DNA from: Thiobacillus sp.
Lineage (GTDB): Bacteria > Pseudomonadota > Gammaproteobacteria > Burkholderiales > Thiobacillaceae
Direction of reading: 5' to 3'
NCBI GenBank assembly: GCA_019459055.1
Contig: JAIBEI010000020.1
Span: 1-64,000, forward strand
Length of the DNA: 64,000 bases
Shown here: positions 35,306 to 45,959 of the stretch, piece by piece
Position numbering within the stretch: position 1 is the stretch's first letter
Layout: each line of letters starts with the position of its first letter
Program-made: the position numbers and the translations under genes
Notes under the pieces: generated by a model
What the model was told of the DNA's origin: nothing
Seen by the model: the letters and a program-made list of their open reading frames with translations, nothing else
The model's database searches: none

Positions 35306-35835
35306 ACCGTACACTTTTGATCGTCGAGGACGACGTCGATTTCGCCAATGCCTTGTCGCGCGCCATGAAAAAGCGCGGCTTCGAGGTGGCGCTGGCGCAC
35401 GACGCCGCCGCCGCCCAGGCCGCAGCGGAAGCGTTTGCCCCCAGCCATGCCGTCGTCGACCTGAAACTGCCCGGCGAATCGGGGCTGAAAGTCGTCGCCA
35501 TGCTGGCCGCGCGCGTGCCCGCACCCGCCATCGTCGTGCTCACCGGCTATGCCAGCATCGCCACTGCGGTCGAAGCGGTGCGGCTGGGCGCCCGGCATTA
35601 CCTGGCGAAGCCGGCCAACGCCGACGAAGTCCTCGCTGCGCTGCTGCGCGACGAGCCGGATGCTGCGCTGGAAGTCAGCCCGGAACCCCTGACGGTCGCG
35701 CGAATGGAATGGGAGCACATCCAGAAAGTGCTGAACGAGCACGACGGCAACATCTCGGCCACCGCGCGCGCGCTGAAAATGCACCGCCGCACCCTGCAGC
35801 GCAAACTCGAAAAAAATCCGCCCAAGGCGGATTAG
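35302..35835 (+). CDS. regA: RegA/PrrA-type response regulator
   Basis: A 177-aa regulator. The receiver domain has Asp-Asp at 10-11, phosphoacceptor Asp53 (AVVDLKLPGESGLKVV) and Lys in YLAKPANADE. A short linker leads to a Fis-like helix-turn-helix (NISATARALKMHRRTLQRKL) at the C-terminus. It is the cognate partner of the overlapping regB. Since RegA proteins regulate cbb operons in other bacteria, it may act on the cbbM promoter in this genome; that link is inference. Confidence 0.95.
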   Translation: MNRTLLIVEDDVDFANALSRAMKKRGFEVALAHDAAAAQAAAEAFAPSHAVVDLKLPGESGLKVVAMLAARVPAPAIVVLTGYASIATAVEAVRLGARHYLAKPANADEVLAALLRDEPDAALEVSPEPLTVARMEWEHIQKVLNEHDGNISATARALKMHRRTLQRKLEKNPPKAD

Positions 35836-35839
35836 CGGT

Positions 35840-36670
35840 TCAGTACACCACACCCCAGTCAACCAGGCCGCTGTAGGCGGTCGCCAGCACCACGCCGCCG
35901 AACACGATGCGGTACCAGGCGAACACCGTGTAGTCGTGGCGGCTGACGAACTTGAGCAGCGTGCGCACGGCAATCAGGGCGCTGACAAACGACGCCATCC
36001 CGCCCACCGCAAACAAGGGAATGTCGCCGGCATCGAACAGCTGCCAATTCTTGTAGAGGTCGTAGGCCGTGGCCGCGAGCATGGTGGGGATGGCAAGCAG
36101 GAACGAGAACTCCGCCGCCGCTTTTCTGGAAAGCCCAAGAAACAGCCCGCCGATGATGGTCGCGCCCGAGCGCGAGGTGCCGGGGATCATCGCCAGCGCC
36201 TGCGCAAAACCCACCGCCAGCGCGCGGCGCCAGTTGAGATCGTCCACCGTCGGCGTGCTGACGACATGGCGGCGGCGCTCCGCCCACAGGATCAGCACGC
36301 CGCCGATGACCAGCGCGGACGCCACCACGATGGGGTTGAACAGGTAATGCTTGATTTCCTTGTAGAACAGGAAGCCCAGCACCGCCGCCGGCAGGAAGCC
36401 CGCCATCAGGTTGATCGCCAGCCGCTGCGACGCCGGCTCGCTGCGCAGCGTCACCGCCACATGCGAAAGCCGTGCCCGGTATTCCCACACCACCGCAAAG
36501 ATCGCCGCCAGCTGGATGGCGATCATGAACACCTTGGCTTTCTCGCCGTTGAAGCCCAGCAGTTGCCCCGCCAGAATCAGATGGCCGGTGCTGGAGATCG
36601 GCAGGAACTCGGTGACGCCTTCGACCAGGCCGAGGATGAGGGCATGCAGCAGCAGGGTAGGATCAATCAT
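35840..36670 (-). CDS. uppP: Undecaprenyl-diphosphate phosphatase
   Basis: A 276-aa inner-membrane enzyme (UppP/BacA) that recycles the lipid carrier of cell-wall synthesis. The two active-site motifs are present: [17 protein letters not shown] near the N-terminus and [15 protein letters not shown] at about residue 160. It is convergent with regA (4 bp apart). Confidence 0.96.
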   Translation of the reverse strand: MIDPTLLLHALILGLVEGVTEFLPISSTGHLILAGQLLGFNGEKAKVFMIAIQLAAIFAVVWEYRARLSHVAVTLRSEPASQRLAINLMAGFLPAAVLGFLFYKEIKHYLFNPIVVASALVIGGVLILWAERRRHVVSTPTVDDLNWRRALAVGFAQALAMIPGTSRSGATIIGGLFLGLSRKAAAEFSFLLAIPTMLAATAYDLYKNWQLFDAGDIPLFAVGGMASFVSALIAVRTLLKFVSRHDYTVFAWYRIVFGGVVLATAYSGLVDWGVVY

Positions 36671-36687
36671 GGCGAAGTTTCGGACAT

Positions 36688-36716
36688 AAAAAAAAGGCGC
36701 GCCAACCGGGCGCGCC
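36688..36716 (-). terminator. Rho-independent terminator of thiC
   Basis: On the minus strand, an 8-bp stem (GGCGCGCC repeated in inverted form, 5-nt loop) is followed by eight T residues. It lies just after the thiC stop codon. Confidence 0.92.
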
Positions 36717-36738
36717 TACGGATTATACGATGGGTGGA

Positions 36739-38895
<2,157 letters not shown>

Positions 38896-38968
38896 CCAAA
38901 GTTAGCCGAAATGTGAAATAATTGCAAGACAAGACCACATCTAACTTATTGATATTCAAGGGTACCGC

Positions 38969-39622
38969 ATGGACATCGAGCAGGCGCGCTACAACATGGT
39001 GGAGCAGCAAATCCGCCCCTGGGAAGTCCTGAATCAGGACGTGCTGGATCTGCTGCTCAAGGTGCGCCGCGAAGACTTCGTGCCGCCAGCGCACCAGGCG
39101 CTGGCCTTCGTCGACATGGAAATCCCGCTCGGCCACGGCCAGGCGATGTGGACGCCCAAACTGGAAGCGCGGGTGCTGCAGGAACTCGACATTCGCCCCG
39201 GCGACCGCGTGCTGGAAATCGGCACCGGCAGCGGCTACCTCACCGCACTGCTGGCCTCCCGGGCCGCCGGCGTGGTGTCGGTGGACATCATTCCCGAGTT
39301 CACTGCCGACGCGACGCGCAAGCTGCGCGCGCACGGCTTCGACAACGTGACGCTGCACACCGCCGACGCCGCCCGCGACTGGCCCGAGGCGGCCGGCTTC
39401 GATGCGATCGTGCTGACCGGCTCGACCCCGCTGCTATCGGAGGCGTTTCTTCAGCGCCTCAACGTCGGCGGCCGGCTGTTCGCCATCACGGGCGAAGCGC
39501 CGGTGATGCATGCGCAACTGATCACCCGCACCGCACCCGGCGCCACCCGCAGCGTGACCTTGTTTGAAACCTGCGTGGCGCCGCTGGTGAATGCGCCGCA
39601 ACCCGCCGCATTCGTGTTCTGA
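38969..39622 (+). CDS. pcm: Protein-L-isoaspartate O-methyltransferase
   Basis: A 217-aa SAM-dependent methyltransferase of the PCMT family, which repairs isoaspartyl residues. Motif I is VLEIGTGSGYLTALLA (residues about 80-95) and the N-terminal part has MVEQQIRPW. The PCMT-type sequence VLNQDVLDLLLKVRREDFVP is present. It heads a pcm-rhodanese-tolC group, a common betaproteobacterial arrangement, although here a palindromic element separates it from the next gene. Confidence 0.9.
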   Translation: MDIEQARYNMVEQQIRPWEVLNQDVLDLLLKVRREDFVPPAHQALAFVDMEIPLGHGQAMWTPKLEARVLQELDIRPGDRVLEIGTGSGYLTALLASRAAGVVSVDIIPEFTADATRKLRAHGFDNVTLHTADAARDWPEAAGFDAIVLTGSTPLLSEAFLQRLNVGGRLFAITGEAPVMHAQLITRTAPGATRSVTLFETCVAPLVNAPQPAAFVF

Positions 39623-39629
39623 ATGACAG

Positions 39630-39926
39630 AGCCTATTCCAGCAGGAATCATGCCCCACGTTGAGACCAGGATCGGATGGATGCAAGGCACAGTGCGCCGG
39701 CAAGGGTCATTCCCTTGCCATGCGCTGCAACGCCGCAGACGCCGATCCTGGTCTCAACCCGGAGGGCCACCTGCCTGCGGGCGCATGGCCGTGTTGCGGC
39801 TCGCTCATTTGAAGCGACCAAACTTCGCTCCCCGCGCCTCTTGTGCCCAAGCCGCAAGGCTGTCGGGTATGCCCTGCATCCCGCAGGCAGGCGGCGCGGG
39901 GCATGATTCCTGCTGGAGTAGGCTCT
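39630..39926. repeat. ~300-bp non-coding element of nested inverted repeats (MITE-like)
   Basis: Outer arms of 27 bp (39630-39656 and 39900-39926) match in inverted orientation with one mismatch. Inside are a perfect 16-bp pair (39659-39674/39743-39758), a central hairpin with an 8-bp stem (39699-39719), and a perfect 12-bp pair (39770-39781/39880-39891). It fills the whole gap between pcm and the rhodanese gene and ends one base before that ATG. There is no convincing gene inside. Confidence 0.8.
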
Positions 39927-39927
39927 A

Positions 39928-40245
39928 ATGCGCCAGTTCCGCCCCGCCGAACTCGCCGCCCATATCGAAACCGGGCACACCCCTGTGCTGCTCGACGTGC
40001 GCGAACCGTGGGAATGGACGCTGTGCCGCCTGCCCGGCGCCGTCCTGATTCCGATGCACGAGCTGCCCGCACGCGTGGCGGAATTGAACAAGCAGGCGGA
40101 AACGGTGGTCATCTGCCATCATGGCGTGCGCAGTTTCCATGCGGCGCGATATCTTGAAACCGTAGGGTTCGACGACGTCATCAACCTGTCCGGCGGCGTC
40201 GCCGCCTGGGCCGACGAAGTCGACCCGGCCATGCCGCGCTACTGA
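39928..40245 (+). CDS. Rhodanese-domain protein (single domain)
   Basis: A 105-aa cytosolic rhodanese. The domain spans the whole protein: TPVLLDVREPWEWTLCRLPGA at residues about 18-38 and the active-site loop CHHGVRSF with Cys63. The ending NLSGGVAAWADEVDP is typical. It sits between pcm and tolC. The right arm of the palindromic element abuts its start codon, and no clear ribosome-binding site is visible other than GGAGTAGG within that arm. Confidence 0.9.
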   Translation: MRQFRPAELAAHIETGHTPVLLDVREPWEWTLCRLPGAVLIPMHELPARVAELNKQAETVVICHHGVRSFHAARYLETVGFDDVINLSGGVAAWADEVDPAMPRY

Positions 40246-40271
40246 CCCAAATTTCAAGGACTGGATTCACC

Positions 40272-41588
40272 ATGCAACTCAAGCCGCTTTTTATCGCACT
40301 GACGCTGGCACTGGCGCCCGCTGCCCACGCAACGAACCTGGTCGATGTTTTCCGCGACGCGCAGGCCTACGATGCGCAGTATGCCGCCGCCCGCGCCGCC
40401 CGCGAAGCCGGCCAGGAAAAGGCGGTGCAGGGCCGCGCCGGCCTGCTGCCCAACGTCAATCTGGGCGGCAACGTGCGCTACAACAGCCTCGAATCCAGCC
40501 TGCCCGACGGCGACGCCGATTACGATTCCAACAGCCTCGCGCTGACCGCCGCGCAGCCCGTCTACCGCAAGCAGAATCAGGTGCAGTACGCGCAGGCCAA
40601 GGAACAGGTGAAGATCGCCGACATGCAGCTCAAAGTCGCCGAGCAGGACCTGATCCTGCGGGTCGCGCAAGCCTATTTCGACGTGCTGGAGTCGCAGGAC
40701 AACATCGCCTTCATCGATGCGCAAAAATCCGCCATCACCGAACAGCTGGCTTTTGCCAAACGCAACTTCGAGGTCGGCACCGCCACCATCACCGACACCC
40801 ATGAAGCGCAAGCGCGTTTCGACCTCGCCGTCGCGCAGGAAATCGCCGAGCAGAACAGCCTCAACATCCGCCTGCGTGCGCTGGAAAAACTCATTGGCAA
40901 GCCGCCCGGCACGCTCGACACGCTGACCGACCCGGCACTGCTGAAAGGCGGACCTGGCAGCATCGACGAATGGGCCGCGCGCGCCGTTGAAGGCAACCTG
41001 CAGGCCGAAATCCAGCGCATCGCCAAGACCATCGCCGACCAGGAAGTCGAGCGCAACCGCGCCGGCCACCATCCCACGCTGGATGCCGTCGCCAGCTACG
41101 CCATCAACAACGGTCAGAACTTTGGCCCTCAGCAGGTCGATACCCGGGTCGCCAGCGTCGGGCTGGAACTCAACCTGCCGATCTACCAGGGCGGGCTGAC
41201 CAGTTCGCGCGTGCGCGAAGCCGTCGCCAACCAGGAAAAGGCGCGCCAGGATGTCGAAGTGGCCACCCGCGAAGCCGGCCTGCAAGCCCGCCAGGCCTGG
41301 CTCAACGTCAACAGCGGCGTCGCCCGCGTGCGGGCGCTGGAGCAGGCGCTGGTCTCGACCAAAGCGCAACTCGATTCCACCAAGCTCGGTCTGGAGGTCG
41401 GCGTGCGCACCAACCTCGACGTGCTCGATGCCGAGCAGCAGGTGCTGTCCGCCCAACGCGACCTGGCCGGCGCACGCTACGCGTCCCTGCTGTCGGGCCT
41501 GTCGCTCAAGGCCGCCGTCGGCACCCTCAGCCCGGCCGATCTGGCCGAGATCGACCAGTACCTGCGTCCGCCAGCGGCGGTGCAATAA
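40272..41588 (+). CDS. TolC-family outer-membrane efflux protein
   Basis: A 438-aa outer-membrane channel protein. A signal peptide (about 1-20, ending AAHA) precedes the two repeated TolC halves (LVDVFRDAQAYDAQYAAARA at the start, YQGGLTSSRVREAVANQEKARQDVEVATRE in the second half, DVLDAEQQVLSAQRDLAGAR near the end). It acts as the outer exit duct for type I secretion or RND efflux systems. No inner-membrane partner is encoded nearby. It is convergent with waaA, overlapping it by 62 bp. Confidence 0.93.
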   Translation: MQLKPLFIALTLALAPAAHATNLVDVFRDAQAYDAQYAAARAAREAGQEKAVQGRAGLLPNVNLGGNVRYNSLESSLPDGDADYDSNSLALTAAQPVYRKQNQVQYAQAKEQVKIADMQLKVAEQDLILRVAQAYFDVLESQDNIAFIDAQKSAITEQLAFAKRNFEVGTATITDTHEAQARFDLAVAQEIAEQNSLNIRLRALEKLIGKPPGTLDTLTDPALLKGGPGSIDEWAARAVEGNLQAEIQRIAKTIADQEVERNRAGHHPTLDAVASYAINNGQNFGPQQVDTRVASVGLELNLPIYQGGLTSSRVREAVANQEKARQDVEVATREAGLQARQAWLNVNSGVARVRALEQALVSTKAQLDSTKLGLEVGVRTNLDVLDAEQQVLSAQRDLAGARYASLLSGLSLKAAVGTLSPADLAEIDQYLRPPAAVQ

Positions 41589-42837
41589 GCGCCGCCACCC
41601 GCGCCGCCGCGCCGCGATGGCGCGTGGCAAAGCTCAGCCCGGCCTCGCCCATGCGGGCGCGCGTCGGCGCATCGCTCAGCAGTTTCAACACGTTTTCCAT
41701 CAGCCCATCCGCGTCGTCCACCCGTAGCGCAGCGCCGGCCTCGATCGCCAACCGCGTCGCCTCCTCGAAGTTGAAGGTGTGCGGCCCCACCAGCACCGGT
41801 CGCCCCACGCTTGCCGCCTCGATCAGGTTCTGCCCGCCCAGCGGCGCAAGGCTGCCGCCGACGAAGGCCAGGTCGCACGCCGCGTAATACGCGAACAGTT
41901 CGCCCAGGCTGTCGCCCAGCAGCACCCGCGTCTGCGGGTCGAGTTCCCCATCCAGCGTGCTGCGGCGCTGATGCGCCAATCCTTCTGCCTCGATCAGCCC
42001 CGCCACTTCATCGAAACGCTGCGGATGGCGCGGCACCAGCACCAGCAACACATCGGTCGGCGCGGTCTTGGCAAAGGCGTGCAGCAATAGCGCCTCCTCG
42101 CCCTCGCGCGTACTCGCCGCCAGCAGAACCGGGCGCTGCCCCCATCTGGCTTTCCAGGCCGCGCCGCGTTCGAGCAGTTCGGGTGGCGGCGCGATGTCGA
42201 ACTTGAGGTTGCCGGCGACGTGGACTGAAGCTGCGCCCAGTTTTTCCAGCCGCGCGGCATCGGCCTCGGTCTGCGCGGCAACCACATCCACCCGCGCAAG
42301 ACACGCCCGCGTCAACGCCGGCAGCCGCGCATAGCCGCGTGCCGAGCGTTCCGACAGCCGTGCATTCGCCAGCACCAGGGGCACCCCCGCCCGCGCCGCG
42401 GCATGGATCAGATTGGGCCACAGCTCGGTTTCCATCAGGATGCCGACGCGCGGCCGCACGCGGCGCATGAAGCGGCGCATTGAACCGGCGTAGTCGTAGG
42501 GCAGATAGACGATGCGCGCGAAGCCGCCATAGAGCGCTTCGGCGGTGGCGCGCCCGGTCGGCGTCATGCAGGTGAACAGCACGGGGACATCCGGATGCGC
42601 GGCGCGCAGCGCATTGACCAGCGGCTGCGCCGCGCGCATCTCGCCGACCGACACCGCATGGATCCACAGCGCGCCGGTCACCGGCGCGGGCCCGAGCGCC
42701 AGCCGCTCATTCCAGTGCTGCCAATAGCCGCGCTCGCGCCTGCCGCGCCACAGTAGACGCAGCGGAATCAGCGGCACCGCCAGCAGCAGGGCCAGCCGGT
42801 AGAGCGTCCAGTCGAGAATCAGGCGCAGTTTGGGCAT
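41527..42837 (-). CDS. waaA: 3-deoxy-D-manno-octulosonic acid (Kdo) transferase
   Basis: A 436-aa GT-B glycosyltransferase that adds Kdo to lipid A precursors at the inner membrane. It begins MPKLRLILDWTLYRLALLLA (membrane-anchoring helix), followed by GALWIHAVSVGEMRAAQPLV, PRVGILMETELWPNLI and ASTREGEEALLLHAF, with GGQNLIEAASVGRPVLVGPHTFNF in the donor-binding domain. I chose the ATG at 42837 as the family start. Its C-terminus runs 62 bp into the end of tolC. Confidence 0.95.
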   Translation of the reverse strand: MPKLRLILDWTLYRLALLLAVPLIPLRLLWRGRRERGYWQHWNERLALGPAPVTGALWIHAVSVGEMRAAQPLVNALRAAHPDVPVLFTCMTPTGRATAEALYGGFARIVYLPYDYAGSMRRFMRRVRPRVGILMETELWPNLIHAAARAGVPLVLANARLSERSARGYARLPALTRACLARVDVVAAQTEADAARLEKLGAASVHVAGNLKFDIAPPPELLERGAAWKARWGQRPVLLAASTREGEEALLLHAFAKTAPTDVLLVLVPRHPQRFDEVAGLIEAEGLAHQRRSTLDGELDPQTRVLLGDSLGELFAYYAACDLAFVGGSLAPLGGQNLIEAASVGRPVLVGPHTFNFEEATRLAIEAGAALRVDDADGLMENVLKLLSDAPTRARMGEAGLSFATRHRGAAARVAALIAPPLADAGTGRSRPDRPG

Positions 42838-42979
42838 CGGCGGATTGTAAGGGAGGGGCGGTGCTTGTACCCCCGTTGGGGGCATAAATGCCCAAGCCAA
42901 AGGCGGTCGGGTGCCTGTGGCAAGTCGAAGACCATCGGCTGCCGGGTGCTAGAATCGACGCCACTTCGGAGGCCAAACA

Positions 42980-43072
42980 ATGAAAATCCTGCTCACCGGC
43001 GCGGCCGGTTTTAGTTCCGGCCATTCGCTTCGCTCACTTAACTTGCGCATGGCGCAAGTTAGCCTTCTCTGA
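42980..43072 (+). pseudogene. 5' remnant of an NAD-dependent epimerase gene
   Basis: A 30-codon open frame starting MKILLTGAAGF, nearly the same as the start of the intact epimerase (MKVLLTGSAGF), then diverging into SSGHSLRSLNLRMAQVSLL and a stop. It has a good ribosome-binding site (GGAGG). The tail includes a palindrome (AACTTGCGC/GCGCAAGTT). It looks like the truncated start of a second epimerase. Confidence 0.75.
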
Positions 43073-43089
43073 AACCGGCGGAGACATTC

Positions 43090-44106
43090 ATGAAAGTTCT
43101 TCTTACAGGTTCCGCCGGTTTTATCGGCATGCACGTCGCGCAAATCCTGTTGAAGCGCGGCGACGAAGTGGTCGGCATCGACAACCTCAACGACTACTAC
43201 GACCCGGCGCTCAAGCTCGCGCGGCTGGAACAGCTCAAGCCCTACCCCAACTTCCGCTTCCTCAAGGACGACATCTCCGACCGCATGATGATGGAGGACC
43301 TGTTCGAGAAGGGCCACTTCGACGCCGTCATCAACCTCGCCGCGCAGGCCGGCGTGCGCTACTCGCTGAAGAATCCGCACGCCTACGTGCAGTCGAACAT
43401 CGTCGGCTTCGCCAACCTGCTCGAAGGCTGCCGCCACCACGGCGTCAAGCACTTCGTCTACGCCAGCTCGTCTTCCGTGTACGGCGCCAACACCAGGATT
43501 CCGTTTTCCACCCACGACCCGGTCAACCACCCGGTCAGCCTGTACGCCGCCAGCAAGAAGGCCAACGAGCTGATGGCGCACACCTACTCGCACCTCTACG
43601 GCCTGCCCACCACCGGCCTGCGCTACTTCACCGTCTACGGCCCGTGGGGCCGGCCCGACATGTCGCCGTGGCTGTTCACCAGCGCCATCCTCGAAGGCCG
43701 CACCATCGACGTCTTCAACCACGGCGACATGATGCGCGACTTCACCTACATCGACGACATCGCCGACGGCACCGTCAAGGTGCTCGACCGCATCCCGCAG
43801 CCCAACCCCGACTTCGACCACAACAACCCCGACCCGGCATCGAGCCACGCGCCCTACCGCCTCTACAACATCGGCAACCACACCCCGGTGCAGCTGATGG
43901 ACTTCATCGGAACCATCGAAGCCGCGCTCGGCCAGACCGCGAAAAAGAACTTCCTGCCGATGCAGGACGGCGACGTGCAGGCGACTTATGCGGATATCGA
44001 TGAACTGGTTCGCGACACCGGCTTCAAGCCGGCGACGACGCTGGAATATGGGATCGGGAAGTGGGTGGAGTGGTATCGGGGGTATACATCCCGGAACGCA
44101 GGGTGA
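43090..44106 (+). CDS. NAD-dependent UDP-sugar epimerase (UDP-glucuronate 4-epimerase-like)
   Basis: A 338-aa extended short-chain dehydrogenase/reductase. The NAD site is GSAGFIGMHVA (residues 7-17). The catalytic Ser/Tyr/Lys are in ASSSSVYGANTRIPF and YAASKKANE. The subtype features RYFTVYGPWGRPDMSPWLFTSAILEG and MMRDFTYIDDI point to UDP-glucuronate 4-epimerase, which supplies galacturonate for surface polysaccharides. It follows a truncated start copy and is followed 570 bp later by a truncated end copy of a similar gene. Confidence 0.9.
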   Translation: MKVLLTGSAGFIGMHVAQILLKRGDEVVGIDNLNDYYDPALKLARLEQLKPYPNFRFLKDDISDRMMMEDLFEKGHFDAVINLAAQAGVRYSLKNPHAYVQSNIVGFANLLEGCRHHGVKHFVYASSSSVYGANTRIPFSTHDPVNHPVSLYAASKKANELMAHTYSHLYGLPTTGLRYFTVYGPWGRPDMSPWLFTSAILEGRTIDVFNHGDMMRDFTYIDDIADGTVKVLDRIPQPNPDFDHNNPDPASSHAPYRLYNIGNHTPVQLMDFIGTIEAALGQTAKKNFLPMQDGDVQATYADIDELVRDTGFKPATTLEYGIGKWVEWYRGYTSRNAG

Positions 44107-44132
44107 TAATCGTGCAGATGTCGAGGTAAGCC

Positions 44133-44393
44133 ATGCCGACAATCAGTCAGTTTTTTGGCATCGTGATTCAAATGTTCTGGCGAGAACACGCGCCCCCGCA
44201 TTTTCATGCGATGTATGCGGAACATGAAGCCTTGATTGTTATTCGAACCCTTGAGGTAATCGGCGGCAGCCTGCCCCGGCGTGCGCTCAGTCTTACCATT
44301 GAATGGGCGATCGAACATCGTGAAGAACTGATGGAGGACTGGAATCTATGTCAATCCAAACAACACCCGAAGCAGATCAAGCCGCTGGAGTAA
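44133..44393 (+). CDS. DUF4160 protein
   Basis: An 86-aa protein that is a DUF4160 domain throughout. The family signature FWREHAPPHFHAMYAEHEALIVI is near the N-terminus, and LTIEWAIEHREELMEDW follows. DUF4160 genes are very often paired with DUF2442 genes, as here, in mobile or toxin-antitoxin-like contexts; the biochemical function is not known. It overlaps the next gene by 46 bases. Confidence 0.85.
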   Translation: MPTISQFFGIVIQMFWREHAPPHFHAMYAEHEALIVIRTLEVIGGSLPRRALSLTIEWAIEHREELMEDWNLCQSKQHPKQIKPLE

Positions 44394-44668
44394 TCCCCGC
44401 CGCGCCTTGGCGGGTAAAAGCCCTGTCTGTGTTGCCGGACTATCGTTTGTCAATCACGTTTATGGACGGCACAAACGGCATCGCGGATTTTTCATCCGTT
44501 CTGACTGCCAGGGAGTGCGGAATCTTCGAAGCACTCAAGGACAAGGCTTGTTTCGACCAAGCGCGCCTCGATTTGGGCGTTGTGACCTGGCCGAATGGGG
44601 CGGATATTGATCCAGCCTGGATGCATGAACAAATCAAGGTGAATAAATCGTGGTCTGTCCCCTTTTAA
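44348..44668 (+). CDS. DUF2442 protein
   Basis: A 106-aa protein with a C-terminal DUF2442 domain (VKALSVLPDYRLSITFMDGTNGIADFSSVL, then VVTWPNGADIDPAWMHEQI). It overlaps the DUF4160 gene by 46 bases, so the two are coupled. The pair is antitoxin/toxin-like in arrangement but unproven. It ends eight bases before the epimerase remnant. Confidence 0.85.
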   Translation: MSIQTTPEADQAAGVIPAAPWRVKALSVLPDYRLSITFMDGTNGIADFSSVLTARECGIFEALKDKACFDQARLDLGVVTWPNGADIDPAWMHEQIKVNKSWSVPF

Positions 44669-44675
44669 TTCCCGC

Positions 44676-44793
44676 AGACATCGACGAGCTGGTTCGCGAT
44701 ACGGGATTCAAGCCGGTGACGACACTGGAGTATGGGATAGGGAAATGGGGGGAGTGGTATCTGGGATATAAATCCGGGAGCATGGGAAGGTAA
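44676..44793 (+). pseudogene. 3' remnant of an epimerase gene
   Basis: 39 codons that read ADIDELVRDTGFKPVTTLEY and then GIGKWGEWYLGYKSG to a stop. The segment is closely similar to the end of the intact epimerase (43993-44106) but differs at about a fifth of bases. No start codon or upstream part is attached. It is the tail of a second epimerase whose middle is absent. Confidence 0.8.
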
Positions 44794-44842
44794 TCGTGTC
44801 TGCTCCTTTCGTTCATGCTCTCGCAGTTGAAAGGCTTGTTTA

Positions 44843-45880
44843 ATGTTCAATGTCTTAATCGACTCCAGCGTTTGGCTTGACCTTGCCGAGGATCAGAAGC
44901 AGACGCGCCTGCTTTCTGTGATTGAGGATTTGATTAAGGATGGACTCCTGAACCTCATCGTACCCAGCACTGTGATCATCGAATTCCGAAAAAACCGGAA
45001 CCGGGTCGCCAAGGCGAGCGCGAAGAGCCTATCGACCCATTTCCAACTGGTGAAGGATGCGATTCGAAAGGCTGACGGCGATTCCAAGCGGAAGGACTTG
45101 GTTTTGTCTCATCTTTCAGATGTGGACCACCGCATTCCTATCGTGGGTGGAGCGGCCGAGGTCACTCTTGAGCGGATCGACAAAATCCTCGCTGCCGCAA
45201 CCGTCATCAAGGAAAGTGATGCCATCAAGGTTCGAGCCGCCGATCGTGCGCTGCACCGCAAGGCTCCGTGTCACCACGAGAACAAGAATTCGATGGCTGA
45301 CGCCATGTTGATCGAGACATATTTTGAATGCGTTCGTGCAGCGTCAGGGAGGCAGCGGTTTGCCTTTGTTACGCATAACAAGCACGATTTTAGTTTAATG
45401 AACGGCAATCAGAAGCTGCCTCATGCAGACCTCGCAGCTTCGTTCTCGCGCATCAAGTCGATGTATTTCATCAACCTAGCAGAATGCCTACGCAGGATTG
45501 ACTCAATGAGGGTGACGCATCTCATGTGGGAACAGGAATGGTCGCAGGAGCCCCGCGGTTTGACGGAAATGCTCAAGGCGATGGACACCCTGACCCAACA
45601 GATTTGGTACAACCGGCACATGAACCGGGCCTACCTTATTGAGAAAGGAAAGATTAAGGTCGTCGATCGAGCGACCTGGGAGAAAGGCAAGCGAGACAAC
45701 CAGCATGAGATCATTGACGAGATTTGGAAGGGCGCACACAAGGCTGCGCGCGCCACCGAAAAACGGCTCGGCAAGGACAATGTTGGGCCATGGACAGATT
45801 TTGAGTGGGGCATGCTGAACGGCAAGCTGTCCGCGCTCCGATGGATGCTTGGTGAAGACTGGGACGAGCTTTACACCTAA
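44843..45880 (+). CDS. PIN-like (DUF4935-type) nuclease domain protein
   Basis: A 345-aa protein with an N-terminal PIN-like domain. Acidic residues typical of the metal site occur in VLIDSSVWLDLAED (start), VPSTVIIEFRKNR, SMADAMLIETYFE and FAFVTHNKHDFS. The C-terminal 150 residues are rich in Lys and Trp and unrecognised. The base composition is lower in GC than its neighbours. Proteins of this kind are found as stand-alone toxins or defence-island members; a role in RNA cleavage is an inference. It is the last gene of the accessory stretch starting at 42980. Confidence 0.75.
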   Translation: MFNVLIDSSVWLDLAEDQKQTRLLSVIEDLIKDGLLNLIVPSTVIIEFRKNRNRVAKASAKSLSTHFQLVKDAIRKADGDSKRKDLVLSHLSDVDHRIPIVGGAAEVTLERIDKILAAATVIKESDAIKVRAADRALHRKAPCHHENKNSMADAMLIETYFECVRAASGRQRFAFVTHNKHDFSLMNGNQKLPHADLAASFSRIKSMYFINLAECLRRIDSMRVTHLMWEQEWSQEPRGLTEMLKAMDTLTQQIWYNRHMNRAYLIEKGKIKVVDRATWEKGKRDNQHEIIDEIWKGAHKAARATEKRLGKDNVGPWTDFEWGMLNGKLSALRWMLGEDWDELYT

Positions 45881-45959
45881 CGCGCAGGCCTCTGGGCTAG
45901 GTCTTGCCTTTCCTTTTTCCCCCCGCACCGCGGAGACACGATTTCCTCGGCATCATTAA

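Noticed and set aside
34024-35835. A 603-residue frame that seems to contain RegA
   Set aside because: Its first 420 residues are an out-of-frame shadow of regB; only the part from ATG 35302 (RegA) is real.
42961-43072. REP unit of the GTAG family in the epimerase leader
   Set aside because: The palindrome AACTTGCGC/GCGCAAGTT resembles a REP hairpin but lacks GTAG and the GGTGC stem; treated as a separate palindrome.
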